Source of the DNA: Limnohabitans sp. Rim8
GTDB lineage: Bacteria > Pseudomonadota > Gammaproteobacteria > Burkholderiales > Burkholderiaceae_C
Assembly (NCBI GenBank): GCA_945901045.1
Contig: CAMDKK010000029.1
Span: forward strand, 1 to 47,084
Reading direction: 5' to 3'
DNA length: 47,084 nucleotides
Under the pieces are notes generated by a model. The model searched no databases and was not told the origin of the DNA. It saw only the letters and a program-made list of their open reading frames with translations. The translations under genes were made by a program, and so were the position numbers. Shown in pieces: positions 8,012 to 16,461 of the stretch (within the stretch, counting starts at the first letter, position 1; each line of letters opens with the position of its first letter).

Positions 8012-9655
8012 ATGACCATCATCAAAGCCTATGAACTCGTGGGACGCACCCTCGCCCGCCTCGGTGTGGACACCGGCTTCTTCCTCATGGGTGGGCCGAC
8101 CCACGGCGCAGGCAACGCTTGCATCGCCAATGGCATTCGCCTGATCGATGTGCGCCACGAACAGGCCGCGGCCTACATGGCACAGGCCTATGCCCGCGTC
8201 TCCGGCAAGCCGGGATTCTGCATGGCCGCGTCGGGCCCCGGCATCGTCAACCTTGCCGCTGGCCTGATGAACGCCCTAGTGGATTGCGCGCCCGTTATCG
8301 CGATCGGCGGCGCCAGCCCCATCGGTCAGTCCGGCAAGGGTGCCTTCCAGGACATCGACCAGCTAGCGGTGATGAAGCCCGCAACGAAATGGGCCGAGCG
8401 TGTTACCGACCCGCTGCGGATTCCCGAAATGATCGCCGCCGCTTACCTCCAGGCCATGAGCGGCAAGCGCGGACCAGCCTACCTCGACCTGCCGGGAGAT
8501 GTGCTCTATAGGGATGTGGACGAGGCTGCCGTCTTCTGGCCCGGTTTAGCGGCGACGGCATTGGCAGCGCCCGCAGCCACGCAGGACAGTGTCGAGCGCA
8601 TGATGGAGTTGCTGGCTCAGGCGCGGCGCCCGGTCATTGTTTCGGGCAGCGGCGTTATCTGGTCGGGCGCGTCGGCGCCAATGCGCGCCTTCGTCGAGCA
8701 GGCCGGCATCCCGTTCTACACGACGCCGCAGGGCCGCGGCGTGGTGCCCGATGACCACGCGCTGTCTTTTCCCGCAGTCCGCACACGCGCTCTCAAGGAT
8801 GCCGACCTCGTGATCGTCCTTGGCACCCGGCTCAACTACATCTGGAACCATGGCGAAGCGCCCCGCTTTTCCGCCGATGCGCAGTTCGTGCGTGTGGACA
8901 TCGACCCCGCCGAAGCCATGATCGCGCCGCGCCTTGCGCTGGGCATCGCCGCCGATTGCGCCACAGTGCTGCGCCAGTGGTCCGAGGCGCTGGGGTCTTC
9001 GTCCGCCGGCCGTTACGCCGCCTGGACGAGAGAGCTCGCGGCGTCGAATCAGCCCAAGCTCGCCAAGGCGGAAGCGGCGCTCGCAACCGAAGCTGTGCCG
9101 ATACACCCGCAACGCCTGTGCAAGGAAGTTCGTGACTTCATCGACCGGGATGCTGTGCTGGTGGTAGATGGCCAGGAAATTCTCAACTTCGCGCGGCAGT
9201 CCATCCCGACCTTTCAGCCAGGGCACCGCCTCAACTCCGGCCCCTTCGGCACGATGGGGGTCGGCCTGCCGTTCGCACTCGGCGCCAAGGCCGCGCGGCC
9301 AGACACCCAGGTGGTGGTGGTGCACGGCGACGGCTCTTTCGGCTTCAACGCCATGGAGCTGGACACCGCTATTCGCCACAAGCTTCCGGTGCTGGTCGTC
9401 ATCAGCCTGAACGGCGGCTGGACTGCCGACCCGCAGTCCGCCAAGCCCGGCCGTCACCTTGGGTATGTCCGCTATGACCTGATGGCCGAGGCGCTCGGCT
9501 GCCACGGCGAATACGTTGAGGCGCCCGATGAGATTCGCCCTGCTTTAGAGCGGGCCGCCGCCGCCGTACGCGCTGGGCAGGCCGCCGTTGTCAACGTCAA
9601 GACCGACCCCAACGCCGGCGCTCGCACGGCCGAATTTACCAGCTATGTCACCTGA
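8012..9655 (+). CDS. ThDP-dependent lyase, oxalyl-CoA decarboxylase / 2-hydroxyacyl-CoA lyase-like
   Basis: A 547-residue protein from the ATG at 8012, 7 bases after the CoA-transferase stop; an in-frame ATG at 7928 would overlap that gene and gives an unrelated leader. The activating glutamate is Glu50 in DVRHEQAAAYMAQ. Further motifs are AASGPGIVNLAAGLMNA, IGGASPIGQSGKGAFQDIDQ and the ThDP/Mg motif VHGDGSFGFNAMELDTA followed by SLNGGW. The RHEQ...SGPG...GAFQ pattern is closer to HACL1 and oxalyl-CoA decarboxylase than to acetolactate synthase. These enzymes release formyl-CoA (with an aldehyde) or formyl-CoA plus CO2. Coupling to the preceding CoA-transferase supports an acyl-CoA substrate. 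Exact substrate unknown. Confidence 0.82.
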   Translation: MTIIKAYELVGRTLARLGVDTGFFLMGGPTHGAGNACIANGIRLIDVRHEQAAAYMAQAYARVSGKPGFCMAASGPGIVNLAAGLMNALVDCAPVIAIGGASPIGQSGKGAFQDIDQLAVMKPATKWAERVTDPLRIPEMIAAAYLQAMSGKRGPAYLDLPGDVLYRDVDEAAVFWPGLAATALAAPAATQDSVERMMELLAQARRPVIVSGSGVIWSGASAPMRAFVEQAGIPFYTTPQGRGVVPDDHALSFPAVRTRALKDADLVIVLGTRLNYIWNHGEAPRFSADAQFVRVDIDPAEAMIAPRLALGIAADCATVLRQWSEALGSSSAGRYAAWTRELAASNQPKLAKAEAALATEAVPIHPQRLCKEVRDFIDRDAVLVVDGQEILNFARQSIPTFQPGHRLNSGPFGTMGVGLPFALGAKAARPDTQVVVVHGDGSFGFNAMELDTAIRHKLPVLVVISLNGGWTADPQSAKPGRHLGYVRYDLMAEALGCHGEYVEAPDEIRPALERAAAAVRAGQAAVVNVKTDPNAGARTAEFTSYVT

Positions 9656-9703
9656 CTTTCCACAAACAAAACACAAGCTTTACGCATTCAACACAAGGCC
9701 ACC

Positions 9704-10879
9704 ATGACCTCCAAAACCATACGCCCGGCGCTGCCCGCCGAAGAAGAACGACAGTTGCTCGACGCTATCGAAAAATGGGTGCAAAAGTCGGTGATACCCC
9801 AGGTTCGCCACCACGACCATGAAGACCTCTACCCCACCGCGATCGTCGAGGAAATGAAGGAGCTGGGCCTGTTCGGCGCCACCATCAGCCAAGAGTATGG
9901 CGGCCTCGGCCTGCCCGCGTCCACCTATGCGCGCATCGTGATGAACGTGTCGTCCTACTGGATGGCTATCACCGGCATCTTCAACTCGCACCTCATGCTG
10001 GCATTGGCCGTCGAGAAATTCGGCACCGAGTCTCAAAAGCAGTACTGGCTGCCCAAATTCGCCAGCGGTGAAGTGCGCGGCGGTCTGGCGCTCACAGAGC
10101 CCGACGCGGGGACCGACCTGCAGGGCATTCGCATGGTGGCAAAGCGCGACGGCGACGACTACGTCATCAACGGCACCAAGACCTGGATCTCAAACGGCAT
10201 TGAAGGTTCGTGCTTCGCGCTGCTCGTCAAGACCGATCCGGCGGCCGACCCGCGTCACAAGGGCATGAGCCTGTTTATCGCGCCGAAGCAGGAGGGCTTC
10301 ACAGTCGGCCGTAAGCTCGAGAAACTCGGCTACAAATGCATCGACTCGGCCGAGTTGGTTTTCGACAACTACCGCATCGGCGTTGACCACCTGATCGGCG
10401 GCGTGGAAGGACAGGGCTTCTACCAGGCCACTGGCGGGCTTGAGCTTGGCCGCATCAACGTTGCGGCACGCGGCGTCGGCATCGCTGAGGGCGCACTGCG
10501 CCTGGGAGCCAACTACGCCCAGATCCGTAAAACTTTCGGCAAGCCCATCGCAGAGCACCAGGCCATCGGCCTCAAGATCGGCGAGATGGCTACGCGCGCG
10601 CGCGCCGCGCGCCTGCTGACGCTGGATGCGGCGGAGGCCTTCGACCGGGGGGAGCGCTGCGACATGCAGGCGGGCATGGCCAAGTACTTCGCTTCGGAGG
10701 CGGCGCTGGAAAACAGCATCGAGTCCATGCGGATTCACGGCGCCTACGGCTACTCTAAGGAATACGACATCGAGCGACTGTATCGCGACGCTCCACTCAC
10801 CTGCATAGGCGAGGGCACGAACGAGATGCAGCGAATCATCATTGCAAAACAATGGATTCGCCAGAACCCGGCGGCATGA
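9704..10879 (+). CDS. Acyl-CoA dehydrogenase
   Basis: A 391-residue FAD-dependent enzyme of normal length that introduces a 2,3-double bond into an acyl-CoA. The N-terminal helical domain, the middle beta domain (ALTEPDAGTDLQGIRM, INGTKTWISNG) and the C-terminal helical domain (RKTFGKPIAEHQAIG, RIHGAYGYSKEYDIERLYRD) are all visible. The catalytic base is Glu370 in CIGEGTNEMQR. It is followed by a CoA-transferase with a 4-base ATGA overlap, and further down by MaoC and CitE-like genes. That order would suit dehydrogenation, hydration and cleavage of a branched dicarboxylyl-CoA such as methylsuccinyl-CoA (inference). The substrate cannot be read from sequence. Confidence 0.93.
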   Translation: MTSKTIRPALPAEEERQLLDAIEKWVQKSVIPQVRHHDHEDLYPTAIVEEMKELGLFGATISQEYGGLGLPASTYARIVMNVSSYWMAITGIFNSHLMLALAVEKFGTESQKQYWLPKFASGEVRGGLALTEPDAGTDLQGIRMVAKRDGDDYVINGTKTWISNGIEGSCFALLVKTDPAADPRHKGMSLFIAPKQEGFTVGRKLEKLGYKCIDSAELVFDNYRIGVDHLIGGVEGQGFYQATGGLELGRINVAARGVGIAEGALRLGANYAQIRKTFGKPIAEHQAIGLKIGEMATRARAARLLTLDAAEAFDRGERCDMQAGMAKYFASEAALENSIESMRIHGAYGYSKEYDIERLYRDAPLTCIGEGTNEMQRIIIAKQWIRQNPAA

Positions 10880-12087
10880 GCATGTCGAACAAGCAAAACC
10901 CTCCCTTGCACGGCGTGCGTGTGCTGTCCATCGAGCAGTTCGGCGCGGCGCCTTACGGCTCCATGTTCCTGGCTGACCTGGGCGCCGAAGTCATCAAGAT
11001 CGAAAACCTGCCTGCCGGCGGCGACCCATCGCGGCGCACCGGCCCCTATTTCCTCGGCGACGCCGACAGCTACTACCACCAGACTTGGGGCTCCAACAAG
11101 GAAAGCGTCGCGCTGGACCTGAAGCAACCGGAGGACCGTGCCGCCTTCGACCGCCTCGCCGCCACGGCCGACGCCGTCGTGAACAATTTGCGCGGCGACC
11201 TGCCCGCCAGCATGGGCCTCGACTACGCGAGCCTTTACCGCGTCAACCCGAAGTTGGTGTGTCTGCACATCTCAGCCTACGGTCGCGACAACGCGCGCGC
11301 TGCCTGGCCGGGCTATGACTTCTTGATGCAGGCTGAGGCCGGCCTCATGAGCCTGACCGGCGAGCCCGCCAGCTCACCCGCGCGCTTCGGGCCCTCAATC
11401 ATCGACTACATGACGGGCATGACGGGCATGGTCGGGCTTTTGTCCTGCCTCATGCGGGCGCGCGAGACGGGCCTTGGCTGCGACGTGGACACCAGCCTGT
11501 TTGACGTGGCGCTTCACCAGCTGGGCTACTCCGCAACGTGGTACCTCAATACCGGCTTCGCGGCGAGCCGCCTGCCGCGTAGCGCACACTTTTCCGTCGG
11601 GCCGGTGCAGACCTACCCGACGCGCGATGGCTGGATTTTCGTCATGTGCATGACGCACAAGTTCTGGGAAGCGTTATTGGACAAGCTAGGCCGCCGCGAC
11701 CTGGCTGCCGACGCCCGGTTCGCCTCGCCCAACCTGCGCGGGCAGCACCGTGAGGCGCTCAGCGAGATATTGGACGCCGAGTTCCGTAAGCACGACAGCA
11801 GCCACTGGCTCGGTATCCTGGGAAGCGTGCTGCCTGTGGCGCCAGTGCTGGACGTGGTGCAGGCGCTGGAAAATCCCTTCGTCAGCGAGAACGGGATGAT
11901 CGCCTCTGTGCCGCATCCGCTCAATCAGGACATGCGTATGCTGGCGAACCCGTTGAAAATCGACGGCGTGCGCCCGGCCCAAAAGCCCTGCAGCCCGCTG
12001 GGTGCGGGCAATGCCCGGCTGGTGCCGCAACAGACAGATGCTCCGCCATCATCGGCCGCGCAGCGCGAAAAGGGAGTGCTGTCGTGA
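10876..12087 (+). CDS. Class III CoA-transferase (CoA-transferase 2)
   Basis: A 403-residue protein. The ATG at 10876 overlaps the upstream stop as ATGA, indicating translational coupling; ATGs at 10852 and 10882 are alternatives. Motifs are FLADLGAEVIKIENLPAGGD, SNKESVALDLKQPED and the proposed catalytic Asp177 in GPSIIDYMTGMTG. It lacks the FRC-like GDxxTG context of CoA-transferase 1, so it probably uses a different acid pair. It overlaps the next CoA-transferase gene by 4 bases, so the two could form a heteromeric enzyme; class III enzymes are usually interlocked homodimers, so this is only a possibility. Confidence 0.87.
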   Translation: MSMSNKQNPPLHGVRVLSIEQFGAAPYGSMFLADLGAEVIKIENLPAGGDPSRRTGPYFLGDADSYYHQTWGSNKESVALDLKQPEDRAAFDRLAATADAVVNNLRGDLPASMGLDYASLYRVNPKLVCLHISAYGRDNARAAWPGYDFLMQAEAGLMSLTGEPASSPARFGPSIIDYMTGMTGMVGLLSCLMRARETGLGCDVDTSLFDVALHQLGYSATWYLNTGFAASRLPRSAHFSVGPVQTYPTRDGWIFVMCMTHKFWEALLDKLGRRDLAADARFASPNLRGQHREALSEILDAEFRKHDSSHWLGILGSVLPVAPVLDVVQALENPFVSENGMIASVPHPLNQDMRMLANPLKIDGVRPAQKPCSPLGAGNARLVPQQTDAPPSSAAQREKGVLS

Positions 12088-13211
12088 AGCTCGAAGGCCT
12101 GAAGGTCATCGACCTGTCCAGTTTCCTTCCGGGACCCTATCTCACCATGGCGCTGGCCGACCATGGTGCCCAGGTCGTCAAGATCGAAATGCCCGGAGAG
12201 GGCGACGCCGGCCGCCACATCGGCCTGCCCGACGGCGGGCATAGCGTGTTCTTCCGCAACCTCAACCGCGGCAAGCAGAGCATCGTGCTGGACCTCAAGA
12301 GCCCGGCTGGCCGCGAGGCGCTTTTGGGCCTCTGCGCCGAGGCTGACGTTTTCGTCGAGTCCTTCCGCCCCGGTGTCATGCAGCGTCTAGGCATCGACTA
12401 TGAGCAGGTGTGCGCTGTGAACCCGCGCATCGTCTACTGCTCCGTCAGCGCGTTCGGACAGGACGGCGCATATGCGGGCCGGCCGGCGCACGACCTCGCG
12501 GTGGTGGCTCTGTCGGGCGTGCTCAGCATCACGCTCGGCGACGACGGGGTGCCCACGGTCCCCGGCATTCCCGTTGCCGACCTGCTGAGCGGGTTGCATG
12601 GGCTCTCGGGCGTCCTCATGGCACTGCTTCGTCGTGAGACCACTGGCCAAGGCGACTACATCGACATTTCGATGCTCGACTCCATGGCCTCAGCCTGCGC
12701 CAACATTACAGGGCCGACGTTCGCGGAGGACCGCCAGCCGGTCGCAAAGCACGAGCGCACAACCGGCGGCTCGGCCTTCTACCGTCTTTACACGACGCGC
12801 GACGGCCGGCACTTAGCCATCGCCGGCCAAGAGGCGAAATTCGTTCGCACGCTGTTGGCGGCGATCGGCCGCGAGGACTTGGTTCACTTGGTGCTGCGTG
12901 GGCCGGGCCCGCACCAGCAACCTGTGACTGACGTGCTGCAGACCGAGATCGGCGACCGCAGCCTGACCGAATGCGAGGCCTGGCTGTCGGGCATGGACGT
13001 CTGCTTTGGCGCCGTGCGCACGTTGCCGGAGGCGTTCGCCGACGCGCACCTGGCGGCCCGTGGCATGCTGCTGCGGGACGCCGACGGCAGACCGCACATT
13101 GGCACGCCGATCCGTTTCCTGCGCGAGCCCGCGCACATCGACCTCACGTCGCCAGCACTGGGCGAGCACAACCACCTGCATGCCGCGCTTCAAGTCGGCG
13201 CGGCAGACTGA
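12084..13211 (+). CDS. Class III CoA-transferase (CoA-transferase 3)
   Basis: A 375-residue protein with a GTG start overlapping the preceding stop (GTGA). Motifs are LSSFLPGPYLTMALADHGAQ, VVKIEMPGEGDAGRH, NRGKQSIVLDLKSPAG, VFVESFRPGVMQRLG and the proposed catalytic Asp166 in IPVADLLSGLHG. It resembles the alpha-methylacyl-CoA racemase/CoA-transferase branch (CaiB/BaiF), so a racemase activity is an alternative. It is cotranscribed with the hydratase and lyase genes that follow. Confidence 0.86.
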   Translation: MKLEGLKVIDLSSFLPGPYLTMALADHGAQVVKIEMPGEGDAGRHIGLPDGGHSVFFRNLNRGKQSIVLDLKSPAGREALLGLCAEADVFVESFRPGVMQRLGIDYEQVCAVNPRIVYCSVSAFGQDGAYAGRPAHDLAVVALSGVLSITLGDDGVPTVPGIPVADLLSGLHGLSGVLMALLRRETTGQGDYIDISMLDSMASACANITGPTFAEDRQPVAKHERTTGGSAFYRLYTTRDGRHLAIAGQEAKFVRTLLAAIGREDLVHLVLRGPGPHQQPVTDVLQTEIGDRSLTECEAWLSGMDVCFGAVRTLPEAFADAHLAARGMLLRDADGRPHIGTPIRFLREPAHIDLTSPALGEHNHLHAALQVGAAD

Positions 13212-13227
13212 ATTTCAGGATACCCCC

Positions 13228-13749
13228 ATGGTAAACAAAACCCCCTTCCCTGACGCCCAGCCCAACGCCGGCCGACGCATCCGCTCCGGGCAAGGCCGGT
13301 GTTACGAAGAGTTTACTGTCGGTGACACCTACGAGCACCGCCCCGGCCGCACCATCAGCGACACCGACAACACCTGGTTCACGCTGTTGACGATGAACAC
13401 CCACCCGCTGCACTTTGACCACGCCTACGCCGCGAAATCCGAGTTCGGCAAGCCACTTGTCAACAGCTGCCTGACGCTGTCCATCGTCGTCGGCATGAGC
13501 GTTAACGACGTGAGCCAGAAGGCCATTGGCAATCTCGGCTGGAACGATATAAAGCTCAGCGCACCGGTGTTTGCCGGCGACACCATCTATGCCGAATCGA
13601 CGGTGCTGGCCAAGCGGGAATCCGCGTCACGTCCAACGCAAGGCGTCGTCACGGTGCGCACCGTTGGCAAAAAAGCCGACGGCACGGAGTTCATGAGCTT
13701 CGAGCGCACGGTGCTCGTGCCCAAGCTCGGACACTCCATCGAGTCCTGA
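13228..13749 (+). CDS. MaoC-family hydratase (mesaconyl/itaconyl-CoA hydratase-like)
   Basis: A 173-residue single hot-dog protein. The start at 13228 is preceded by AGGA 7 bases away; an earlier in-frame ATG lies deep in the preceding gene and is rejected. Motifs are YEEFTVGDTYEHRPGRTISD, NTHPLHFDHAYAA, the hydratase-2 type Asp/His region, and KLSAPVFAGDTIYAES. MaoC proteins of this size next to a CitE-like lyase often hydrate C5-dicarboxylyl-CoA or beta-methylmalyl-CoA, and that is the likely role here. The neighbouring acyl-CoA dehydrogenase could supply the unsaturated substrate. Confidence 0.85.
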   Translation: MVNKTPFPDAQPNAGRRIRSGQGRCYEEFTVGDTYEHRPGRTISDTDNTWFTLLTMNTHPLHFDHAYAAKSEFGKPLVNSCLTLSIVVGMSVNDVSQKAIGNLGWNDIKLSAPVFAGDTIYAESTVLAKRESASRPTQGVVTVRTVGKKADGTEFMSFERTVLVPKLGHSIES

Positions 13750-13770
13750 GCAAACTCGAGCTCGCCTGCC

Positions 13771-14586
13771 ATGCATTCCTTTCTATTCGTTCCCGGCGAC
13801 CGGCCCGAGCGTTTCGCCAAGGCCCAGGCCGCGGGCGCACACGTGGTAATTCTCGACCTCGAGGACGCCGTCGCGCCCCAGTCCAAAGACGCGGCTCGCG
13901 AGGCCTGCAGCGACTGGCTTGCGTCGGGCCGCCAGGCGTTGTTGCGCATCAATGGCGCCGACACGCGCTGGCATGCCGACGACCTGGCGCTTTTGCGCCT
14001 GCAAGGCCTGCGCGGCGTCATGTTACCCAAGGCGGAAGATCCCGACGCTGTTGCGGCCATCGCTGCGCTTTTGCCGCACGGCGCCTTGCTGGTGCCGCTG
14101 CTCGAGACGTCCGAAGGCATATGGAATGCGCGCGAGATCGCACGTATTCCAGGTGTGAACCGGTTAGCTTTCGGTTCGGTGGATTTCCAACTCGACGCCG
14201 GCATCGAGGGTGACGACGATGCGCTGCTCTACGCCCGCTCGCGCCTGGTGCTGGCAAGCCGGCTCGGCCGGCTTGCTTCTCCGCTCGATGGCGTCACCCT
14301 GGCAATCGGCGATGCCCCCGCGCTGGCGGCCGATGTTGCCCGCGCGCGGCGTCTCGGATTTGGCGGCAAGCTGTGCATCCATCCGTCTCAGGTGGGCGCC
14401 GTGAACGAGGGATTTGCGCCGGCCGCGCATGAACTGCGCTGGGCTACCGAAGTGGTCACCGCCGCAACAAAGCAAAACGGCCCCTTCGTGCTGCGCGGCA
14501 AGATGGTGGACCGCCCCGTCATCGAACGCGCGCACCGCCTGCTGGCCATGGTGCCGTTACCCGTTATTGCCCCTTCCACCGCATGA
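13771..14586 (+). CDS. CitE-like (HpcH/HpaI superfamily) acyl-CoA lyase
   Basis: A 271-residue TIM-barrel protein. Motifs are HSFLFVPGDRPERFAKA, VVILDLEDAVAPQSKD (acidic metal-binding residues), VPLLETSEGIWNAREIA, LAFGSVDFQLDAG, GKLCIHPSQVGAVNEGFAPA and RGKMVDRPVIERAHRLL. Family members cleave citramalyl-CoA, malyl-CoA or citryl moieties into an acyl-CoA plus pyruvate, glyoxylate or oxaloacetate. Citrate lyase subunits CitD and CitF are absent, so a stand-alone acyl-CoA lyase is expected. Placement directly after a MaoC hydratase supports hydration followed by cleavage. The stop overlaps an upstream in-frame ATG (14583) of the next gene. Confidence 0.87.
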   Translation: MHSFLFVPGDRPERFAKAQAAGAHVVILDLEDAVAPQSKDAAREACSDWLASGRQALLRINGADTRWHADDLALLRLQGLRGVMLPKAEDPDAVAAIAALLPHGALLVPLLETSEGIWNAREIARIPGVNRLAFGSVDFQLDAGIEGDDDALLYARSRLVLASRLGRLASPLDGVTLAIGDAPALAADVARARRLGFGGKLCIHPSQVGAVNEGFAPAAHELRWATEVVTAATKQNGPFVLRGKMVDRPVIERAHRLLAMVPLPVIAPSTA

Positions 14587-14636
14587 GCCGCGGACCAGTT
14601 CCGAACCACCCATCAGACTCCAACGAAAGGTACAAG

Positions 14637-15656
14637 ATGAGACAACCTCTTTTCACCACCCCACCGCCCCGTGCCTTTCGCATGCTGCTGGCTTGCGTCG
14701 CGATTGCATTCGCCGTGATGCCCTCCGTGCAGGCACAGGATGCTGCTGTCGGCTACCCGGACCGGCCGATCAAGTTCCTCGTACCATTCGGCCCGGGAGG
14801 CGCGGCCGACGTCGTCGCCCGCGTCCTGGTGGAAAAACTCGGCCAACGGCTCGGGCAGCCTGTGGTCATTGAAAACCGGCCGGGTGCCGGCGGTGCCCTC
14901 GGCTCGGGAATTGCCGCCAGGTCCAAGCCTGACGGATACACACTGCTGCTCGGTTTCGACGGCATCCTCACCGTCGCGCCGACGGTGTTGAAGAACCTGC
15001 CCTACGACACGGTGAAAGACTTCCAGCCAGTCACCAAGCTGGTGGACATCCCGATCATGGTGGTGGCCCATCCCTCGGTCAAAGCCAAAAATCTGGCCGA
15101 GCTCGCCGCCCTGTCGAAAAAGGAGCCAGGCACCATCACCTTCGCCACCACCGGTTCGGGCACCACCATGCACCTGGCAGGCGAGCTGCTCAAGAAACGC
15201 ATCGACCTCGACTGGCGCCATGTGCCTTACGGCAGCGGCAGTGGTAAGGCGCTCATCGACTTGCTTGGCGGATTCACCTCGACCGGCTTCTTCGCGGTTT
15301 CGGTGCCCGCTCCGCACATCAAGGACGGCAAGCTCGTGGGCCTGGGCGTGGCCAGCCCGAAGCGCTCGCCGGTCCTGCCGGACGTGCCGACCTTCCGCGA
15401 ATCCGGCATCACCGGCATGGATGCTTCGGCCTGGATCGGACTATTGGTACCGGCCGGTACGCCGCGGCCCATCGTCGACAAACTCAACCGTGAAGTCTCG
15501 GCCGTGATGAACTCGCCCGAAGTAGCCGCGCGCCTGCAGGCCATGGCGCTGGAGCCCGCCACCGGCACACCGGAGGCCTTTGGCGAAGTGATTAAGAGCG
15601 ACCTGGCCCGTTGGGCGCAGGTAGTTAAAGACGGAAACATCGTAGTAGAGCAATGA
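14637..15656 (+). CDS. Bug/TctC-family periplasmic solute-binding protein 3
   Basis: A 339-residue protein from the ATG at 14637, chosen because AAAGG lies 6 bases upstream and the signal peptide starts here (FRMLLACVAIAFAVMPSVQA, cleavage near AQD). The ATG at 14583 gives an 18-residue polar extension. The signature is YPDRPIKFLVPFGPGGAADV, with IENRPGAGGALG, PDGYTLLLGFDGI and GTPRPIVDKLN. It resembles the first Bug protein of this cluster more than the second (shared DFQPVTKLV, IMVVAHPSVKA and THVPY/RHVPYGSG types), which suggests duplication within the locus. Confidence 0.92.
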   Translation: MRQPLFTTPPPRAFRMLLACVAIAFAVMPSVQAQDAAVGYPDRPIKFLVPFGPGGAADVVARVLVEKLGQRLGQPVVIENRPGAGGALGSGIAARSKPDGYTLLLGFDGILTVAPTVLKNLPYDTVKDFQPVTKLVDIPIMVVAHPSVKAKNLAELAALSKKEPGTITFATTGSGTTMHLAGELLKKRIDLDWRHVPYGSGSGKALIDLLGGFTSTGFFAVSVPAPHIKDGKLVGLGVASPKRSPVLPDVPTFRESGITGMDASAWIGLLVPAGTPRPIVDKLNREVSAVMNSPEVAARLQAMALEPATGTPEAFGEVIKSDLARWAQVVKDGNIVVEQ

Positions 15657-15663
15657 GGCAGCT

Positions 15664-16449
15664 ATGAAAAATAATTTATCCCCTGTCACCCCTAAGCCTC
15701 TGCCACAGGGTGTGTCGCCCGAGGAATGGCGCGTCCGTGTGGACCTCGCCGCGGCCTACCGGTTGACGCACCGCTTTGGCATGAGCGACCTCATCTACAC
15801 GCATATTTCGGCGCGTGTGCCGGGGCCAGAGCATCATTTCCTCATCAACCCCTACGGCTTGCTGTTTGACGAGATCGACGCGTCCTGCCTGATCAAAATC
15901 GACCTGGACGGCAACATCGTGCACAACCCCAACCCGGAGCTGAGCTTCAACCCGGCGGGCTTTACCATCCACAGCGCGGTGCATGCGGCCAGGCCTGAGG
16001 CCCACTGCGTCATGCATACCCATACCCGCTCAGGCATGGGCGTTGCCGCACTAAAGTGCGGCCTGCTGCCGCTATCGCAGGTGGCGATGCGTTTTCACGG
16101 CAAGGTGGCCTATCACGACTATGAGGGCCCGGCCTTCAACCTGGACGAGCGCGCCCGGCTCATCGCCGACCTCGGGCCGGAGCGCTTCCTGTTCCTGCGC
16201 AATCACGGAATCCTGGTGGCCTGTGCCACGGTGGCCGAGGCCTTCAACGCCATGTACTGGCTTGAGCGCGCCTGCCAGGTGCAGATGGATGTTCTGGCCT
16301 GCAATTCAGAAATCAACATGCCTCCCGAAGGCGTGCCAGAGATCGTCGCACACAGCTACCTGCCCGAGACACGGCGGCCCTACGGCGTGCTGGAATGGCC
16401 GGCCATGCTACGCATGCTCGACCGCCATGACGGCTCGTACCGCGATTAA
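15664..16449 (+). CDS. Class II aldolase/adducin-family protein A
   Basis: A 261-residue protein 7 bases after the Bug gene, with GAGG upstream. Zinc ligands of the class II aldolase fold are visible: the His-x-His of VMHTHTRSGMG and the His of FLRNHGILVA. The segment aligned by eye with the catalytic Glu73 loop of fuculose-phosphate aldolase reads FNPAGFTIHSAVH, with Gly where the Glu should be. Retro-aldol chemistry is therefore doubtful; decarboxylation or another metal-dependent reaction on a hydroxy or oxo acid is possible. It is followed 12 bases later by a same-length paralogue. Confidence 0.85.
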   Translation: MKNNLSPVTPKPLPQGVSPEEWRVRVDLAAAYRLTHRFGMSDLIYTHISARVPGPEHHFLINPYGLLFDEIDASCLIKIDLDGNIVHNPNPELSFNPAGFTIHSAVHAARPEAHCVMHTHTRSGMGVAALKCGLLPLSQVAMRFHGKVAYHDYEGPAFNLDERARLIADLGPERFLFLRNHGILVACATVAEAFNAMYWLERACQVQMDVLACNSEINMPPEGVPEIVAHSYLPETRRPYGVLEWPAMLRMLDRHDGSYRD

Positions 16450-16461
16450 GGGGTAGACGAT

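Noticed and set aside
8546-9505. Long minus-strand open frame inside the ThDP lyase gene
   Set aside because: Typical antisense shadow in GC-rich DNA, with no recognisable motif and full overlap with a motif-complete gene.
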